A stretch of 6,481 bases of DNA, taken from a bacterium. Its GTDB lineage: Bacteria; Patescibacteriota; Minisyncoccia; Phycocordibacterales; SBAW01. The notes under the pieces were generated by a model, which worked only from the letters and a program-made list of their open reading frames with translations, was not told where the DNA came from and did not search any database. The position numbers and the translations under genes are program-made. Positions 3,232 through 6,481 of the stretch are shown here, piece by piece. Positions within the stretch are counted from its first letter, which is position 1; each line of letters starts with the position of its first letter. The stretch covers positions 1 through 6,481 of the forward strand of contig JAUSIO010000036.1 of assembly GCA_030647845.1 (NCBI GenBank). The letters run 5' to 3'.

Positions 3232-4560
3232 GACAGCACGCAACTCGTCTGCCGAGAGGGTTGCGGTGCCGGGCTTCCCGACCACAATGCCTGCCGCCCG
3301 GTTGGCGAGGTCGGCGGCCTCGGCGAGTGTGGCGCCAGCGGCGAGCGCAAGCGCACACGTCGCGACCACGGTATCTCCGGCACCGGTTATGTCCACGACC
3401 GAACGGGCGAGAGTAGGAAAATGCAAAAGTTTTTTGCCGTTTTCTGCAAGCAACATTCCTTTTTCTCCCAACGTAACAAGAACATTCCCTTGTACATTTT
3501 TTGCCAACCGCCGTGCAAGCAACTCACTTGTTATATTGCCGCCCAGCACTTGCGCTTCTGCTCGGTTCGGGACAAAAAGAGTAGCCCCTTTTACTGCAGC
3601 GAGATAGGAATGTCCCGTGGGCTTAGGCCCGACCACAACCGGTATGCCTCTTTTTTTAGCAATCGCGATACAGCTCTGCAGAACGGTGGGCGAAAAAACT
3701 CCCTTGGCATAGTCGGACAAGAGCATCACATCTGCTGTTGTTGTGGCTTTGCGCACCGCGGTAATGAGGCGCCTTTCCTGCGTGGGACTCAGTGCGCTCG
3801 TGTCCTCGTAGTCGAGCCGCGCTAGTTGTTGGAACCCTTTTATCGCCAAGCGCTGTTTTTGCGTCGTGATACGCTTTGGGTCGATGAGAAGGAGCGGGCG
3901 TATACTATCCTTCACCAGCAGGGCACGCAAGGTTGAGGCCGCCTTGTCGCGGCCGACGACACCAACAAGTGTAACCGTGCCCCCGAGCGAGCGCGCTGTG
4001 CGCGCGGCGTTTGCGGCGCCCCCTGGTAGGTGCGTGTCGTGCTCGTAGCGCATAACGGGTACCGGCGCCTCAACCGAGAGGCGCTCAACCGATCCGTGTA
4101 AGTAGGTATCGAGCATTACGTCTCCTACCACCAGAACTCTGCTTCTTGGAAAGCGTTTGATTATCTCTGTCTCCCTACTAAAGCGCTCGGTATCTATATG
4201 CCCCGATTGCGTTAAACGGTAACTGTCCGAATCTTTGTGTGTTGTTGAAAATTCAAATATCTCGCTCTCCTCGAGACCCGTAAATCGGTGGGGAGTGTTA
4301 GGAGCCACGTGGACCGTGTCTCCCGGGTGCAATACATACTGCTCTCCCCCGAGCTCCATCGCCACTCTCCCGCTTTGCACATAAAATGTTTCGTCTTTTT
4401 CTTTGTGGCTATGCAAACTACACTGGTAGTTTTTCTTCAATAACAGCTTTTTACCACAATAGGATTTGTTGACTATCCACTGTTCCTCTCCCCACACTTT
4501 TGGCACTCGAAAAATCTTTGACTCCTTAGTGAGAGGTCCCGTGTGCTTCTTCTTTTTCAT
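3226..4560 (-). CDS. Fusion protein: N-terminal cupin (sugar isomerase-like) + C-terminal HldE-type PfkB heptose kinase (444 aa)
   Basis: Residues about 20-118 are a cupin of the mannose-6-phosphate isomerase / lyxose isomerase type. Motif 1 is H50-x-H52-x4-E57-x6-G64 (in CSLHSHKEKDETFYVQSG) and motif 2 is PGD (79-81) to PNTPH91, so the four expected metal ligands H50, H52, E57 and H91 are all present. After a linker, residues about 140-444 form a ribokinase (PfkB) fold closest to the HldE N-terminal domain: VLVVGDVMLDTYLHG, LPGGAANAARTARSLGG (178-194), LSDYAKGVF (281-289), PNRAEA (331-336) and DITGAGDT (390-397), with D396 as the expected catalytic base. In HldE this kinase makes heptose 1,7-bisphosphate. 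G311 replaces the Asp of the usual DPK motif. ATG 4560 is chosen for its AAGGA (4571-4567) and ATGA overlap with secF; the frame is open to 4590. Confidence 0.85.
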   Translation of the reverse strand: MKKKKHTGPLTKESKIFRVPKVWGEEQWIVNKSYCGKKLLLKKNYQCSLHSHKEKDETFYVQSGRVAMELGGEQYVLHPGDTVHVAPNTPHRFTGLEESEIFEFSTTHKDSDSYRLTQSGHIDTERFSRETEIIKRFPRSRVLVVGDVMLDTYLHGSVERLSVEAPVPVMRYEHDTHLPGGAANAARTARSLGGTVTLVGVVGRDKAASTLRALLVKDSIRPLLLIDPKRITTQKQRLAIKGFQQLARLDYEDTSALSPTQERRLITAVRKATTTADVMLLSDYAKGVFSPTVLQSCIAIAKKRGIPVVVGPKPTGHSYLAAVKGATLFVPNRAEAQVLGGNITSELLARRLAKNVQGNVLVTLGEKGMLLAENGKKLLHFPTLARSVVDITGAGDTVVATCALALAAGATLAEAADLANRAAGIVVGKPGTATLSADELRAVL

Positions 4561-5483
4561 TTCTTTTCCTTGTGCGACCACTGCTCCCACACCACAAGGA
4601 GCGGCGCGGCGAGGAATATCGAGGAGTACGTGCCCGCGACCATACCGACAATAAGGGTGAGCGCGAAGTCTTTTGTGGCGGCAGGCCCGAGGAAAAAGAG
4701 CGCGAACAGGACGATGACCACGGTGAGCGAGGTGTTGATAGAGCGCGCGAGCGTTTGCATAATGCTCCTCCCCACAACCGAGTCGAACGCTTCGTGGCGA
4801 CGTTTTTCTTCGTTTAGGCGCAAATTTTCTCGGATACGGTCGAAGACGACTATGGTGTCGTTGATTGATACGCCAAGTATAGTGAGGAGCGCAACAATAA
4901 ATAGCGCTCCGACCTCAGCGCCCACGCTGTAGCCGAAAAATGCAAAAACGCCGGTCGGGATTAAAATGTCGTGCAAGAGCGTGACAATCGCCACGACCCC
5001 GTACTTCCACGAGGCGACGGGCTTGGACACATGACGAAAGGCGAAGGCAATAAAGAGGATTATGCAGCCAACCACCAGCACAATAGCAATCCACGCTTTT
5101 TGCAAAAGCTCTGCCCCCAAAATTGGCCCTACCGAGCTAAACTGGTCTTCTTTTATTTCTCCCAAGCCACCGAGTACCGTTTCTAAATTATTTTTCTCAG
5201 TCGTCGAGAGGTCGCGCTGGCGCAGAATGTAGCCGTTTGTACCCGTGGGTTGCACGCGCACCTCACCAAGCTGGAGAGGCGCGACAATCGCCTGCACTTG
5301 CGTAATCGGCGGGCGACCATTTGGACCTGCCTGTCCGGTAGGCAGGTATGAGATTTGCAGGAGAGAGCCGCCAGCGAGGTCAATACCGGGTTTGAGGCCC
5401 CACAATATAATTGCAAGAAGTGCCACAACCGAGAGCACAGCTGGCAGCAAGAGAAACTGTTTTAGATTTTTTGTGATTTGCAT
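4557..5483 (-). CDS. secF: Protein translocase subunit SecF (308 aa)
   Basis: This is the inner-membrane partner of SecD, which uses the proton motive force to help pull proteins out of the SecYEG channel. The six-helix RND-like layout is complete: TM1 at about 11-29, the periplasmic head from 30 to about 128, TM2 about 129-149, TM3-TM4 about 160-215, TM5 and TM6 to the C-terminus. Signature segments are GLKPGIDLAGGSLLQI (29-44), DILIPTGVFAFFG, GVSINDTIVVFDRIREN and IMQTLARSINTSLTV. The length is close to the usual ~300-320 residues. The segment LPTGQAG (47-53) just after the first head strand is encoded by a palindromic repeat and is likely an in-frame insertion. ATG 5483 lies 25 bases after the secD stop without a Shine-Dalgarno sequence. 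The stop overlaps the next start. Confidence 0.96.
   Translation of the reverse strand: MQITKNLKQFLLLPAVLSVVALLAIILWGLKPGIDLAGGSLLQISYLPTGQAGPNGRPPITQVQAIVAPLQLGEVRVQPTGTNGYILRQRDLSTTEKNNLETVLGGLGEIKEDQFSSVGPILGAELLQKAWIAIVLVVGCIILFIAFAFRHVSKPVASWKYGVVAIVTLLHDILIPTGVFAFFGYSVGAEVGALFIVALLTILGVSINDTIVVFDRIRENLRLNEEKRRHEAFDSVVGRSIMQTLARSINTSLTVVIVLFALFFLGPAATKDFALTLIVGMVAGTYSSIFLAAPLLVVWEQWSHKEKK
5325..5347. repeat. 23-bp palindromic repeat embedded in secF
   Basis: ACCTGCCT (5325-5332) and AGGCAGGT (5340-5347) are perfect reverse complements around GTCCGGT. Read in the secF frame it encodes LPTGQAG. It has the form of dispersed GC-rich palindromes found between and within genes in CPR genomes; the same peptide turns up in unrelated CPR proteins as far as I recall (not searched). 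The insertion keeps the frame and falls in the periplasmic head just after a conserved strand. Confidence 0.7.
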
Positions 5484-5508
5484 GTTGTAAGTTGTTACTT
5501 GTTTGTTG
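5484..5508 (-). other. G-poor, repetitive secD-secF linker without a Shine-Dalgarno sequence
   Basis: On the minus strand the 25 bases between the secD stop and the secF ATG are built of near-repeats of AACAA, AACAAGT and AACTT and contain a single G. There is no purine-rich Shine-Dalgarno motif. SecF translation must depend on coupling to secD or on an unstructured start region. Confidence 0.5.
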
Positions 5509-6481
5509 TTAGTTGCGTAGCCCCGAACGCATCAAAAAGCGACCGGTGCGCGTTTGCGCATCTACCCCAAGCGCCAGCAAAAACGTACGCGAGATGGTGA
5601 TTGCCGAGAGCATCGAGATAATTACCCCAAGCCCAAAGACCAACGCAAACCCTTTGATAAGCGAGGTGCCAAACCAAAAGAGGATTACCGCCGCAATGAT
5701 GTGCGCAATGTTTGAGTCGCGGATAGCAAGCCACGCACGCTTAAAGCCCTCGCGGATTGCCTCCTGCGTTTTGCGCCCGCTTTGCAACTCTTCCTTCATC
5801 CGCTCGGCGATAAGGATGTTTGCATCGACCGCCAAGCCGACAGAAAGTATAAAGCCCGCGATACCAGCCGACGTCAGCACAACCGGGATGAGTTTAAACA
5901 GCGCGAGCATCAACGCAACGTAAATGGTAAGCGAGACAACCGAGACCAACCCCGGCAAGCGATACCACAGGAGCATAAAAACCGAGAGTGCAAGGAAGCC
6001 GATGATACCGGCTACGACACCTGCGCGCGCCGCTTGGTCGCCGAGCGTGGCGCCGATTGACTGGGTCGATGCAAGCACGATGGGCACTGGGAGTGCCCCG
6101 AGGTTGAGGTTGGTCGCGAGGTCCTTTGCCTCTTGCGGAGTAAAACTCCCCGAAATAACGGCGCTACCGTTTTCTATTTTTTCTTGTACCACTGGGGTCG
6201 ACAGCACCTTGCCATCGAGGAATATCGCCAACTCGTGCCCGACATTTTTGTTGGTAATGTCGGCAAATAGTTTGGTGCCCTCGGCATTAAAGGTGATGAG
6301 CACGGTCGGCGTGGTTTGGAGCGCACTGCTACCGTTGCCAAACTGCAGTGCCGCGCTGGAGAGATATTTGCCGGTCAACCCCGTGTCCTCAAACGCGGCG
6401 GGGTTAGGCAAGCCGCCCTGCAGCGTTGTGGATGCCTCAAGCCCTTGCTTGACCAATTTAAACTCCAAGAGCGGCGTCTGA
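5509..6481 (-). CDS. secD: Protein translocase subunit SecD, N-terminus beyond the right edge
   Basis: About 323 residues are visible, beginning in the frame QTPLLEFKLVKQG, a stretch inside SecD, so the 5' part is outside the window; the TTG at 6468 is an internal leucine and not a start. The visible part has the end of the first periplasmic head (TVLITFNAEGTKLFADITNKNVGHELAIFLDG, then SGSFTPQEAKDLATNLNLGALPVPI) and the membrane region from TLGDQAARAGVVAGIIGFL through five helices. The diagnostic SecD segment GLAVDANILIAERMKEEL follows AGIAGFILSV, and the last helices contain LIKGFALVFGLGVIISMLSAI. SecD works with SecF in the cytoplasmic membrane in late translocation of secreted proteins. 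The C-terminus is at TAA 5509 and secF follows at once, the normal order. Confidence 0.96.
   Translation of the reverse strand, partial: QTPLLEFKLVKQGLEASTTLQGGLPNPAAFEDTGLTGKYLSSAALQFGNGSSALQTTPTVLITFNAEGTKLFADITNKNVGHELAIFLDGKVLSTPVVQEKIENGSAVISGSFTPQEAKDLATNLNLGALPVPIVLASTQSIGATLGDQAARAGVVAGIIGFLALSVFMLLWYRLPGLVSVVSLTIYVALMLALFKLIPVVLTSAGIAGFILSVGLAVDANILIAERMKEELQSGRKTQEAIREGFKRAWLAIRDSNIAHIIAAVILFWFGTSLIKGFALVFGLGVIISMLSAITISRTFLLALGVDAQTRTGRFLMRSGLRN

Noticed and set aside
3217..3825. Plus-strand open frame of 202 codons
   Set aside because: It lies opposite the clearly conserved PfkB kinase domain and is an antisense shadow with cysteine- and arginine-rich low-quality sequence.
1570..4560. 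UGA recoding as glycine
   Set aside because: TGA ends several genes exactly at ATGA junctions with the following start, so it acts as a stop codon here.
4561..4590. Ten extra N-terminal residues on the cupin-kinase fusion
   Set aside because: The ATG at 4560 has a proper Shine-Dalgarno sequence and an ATGA overlap; the upstream start has neither.
1..6481. CRISPR array, tRNA genes, insertion sequence or prophage
   Set aside because: No regularly spaced repeats with unique spacers, no tRNA-like cloverleaf or TTCRA motif, and no transposase, integrase or phage genes were seen.

Overview
The window looks like a piece of a Patescibacteria (Candidate Phyla Radiation, probably Parcubacteria-type) chromosome. 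This is an inference from several signs. The genes are short and tightly packed, with four-base ATGA overlaps. A palindrome encodes LPTGQAG inside secF. The intergenic DNA is full of short GC-rich palindromes. The genes resemble CPR-type families, and the 16S 5' end departs from the usual bacterial sequence. TGA works as an ordinary stop codon throughout, which argues against the UGA=Gly lineages (Gracilibacteria, Absconditabacteria). Every convincing gene is on the minus strand, so the window reads from right to left.

Right part (6481 to 2672): the 3' two thirds of secD, then secF, form the SecDF accessory unit of the Sec translocon. SecF overlaps by four bases a fusion gene that carries an N-terminal cupin and a C-terminal PfkB-type kinase related to the kinase half of HldE (RfaE). 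After a 65-base gap with its own candidate promoter comes a separate gene for the matching nucleotidyltransferase half. The two enzymes that are fused in enterobacterial HldE are thus split here, and the kinase half has gained a sugar-binding-type cupin. An intrinsic terminator closes this block.

Middle (2623 to 1469): a P-loop nucleotide / dephospho-CoA kinase-like gene is followed by a tightly coupled trio. The trio is a DUF4258-like protein, a DUF2283-like protein and a 34-residue micro-ORF that no automatic caller would keep. Both junctions inside the trio are ATGA overlaps.

Left part (1402 to 1): a small two-helix membrane protein comes first, then a cluster of palindromic and tandem repeats. 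Next is a strong promoter immediately followed by a hairpin terminator, then a RelB/RelE-like toxin-antitoxin pair with its own near-leaderless promoter. Last is a second copy of the strong promoter that drives the 16S rRNA gene, whose first 34 or so bases are at the window edge. The 16S leader of about 350 nt is almost entirely hairpins.

The most interesting points are: (1) 27 identical bases spanning -35, spacer and -10 at two promoters, one for rRNA and one feeding a terminator ahead of the toxin-antitoxin pair; (2) the cupin-heptokinase fusion with a split HldE; (3) the coupled DUF4258/DUF2283/micro-ORF set; (4) a palindromic repeat inserted in frame in secF; (5) a 16S start that mismatches the common 27F primer yet keeps its helix. 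No tRNA, CRISPR array or insertion sequence was seen.
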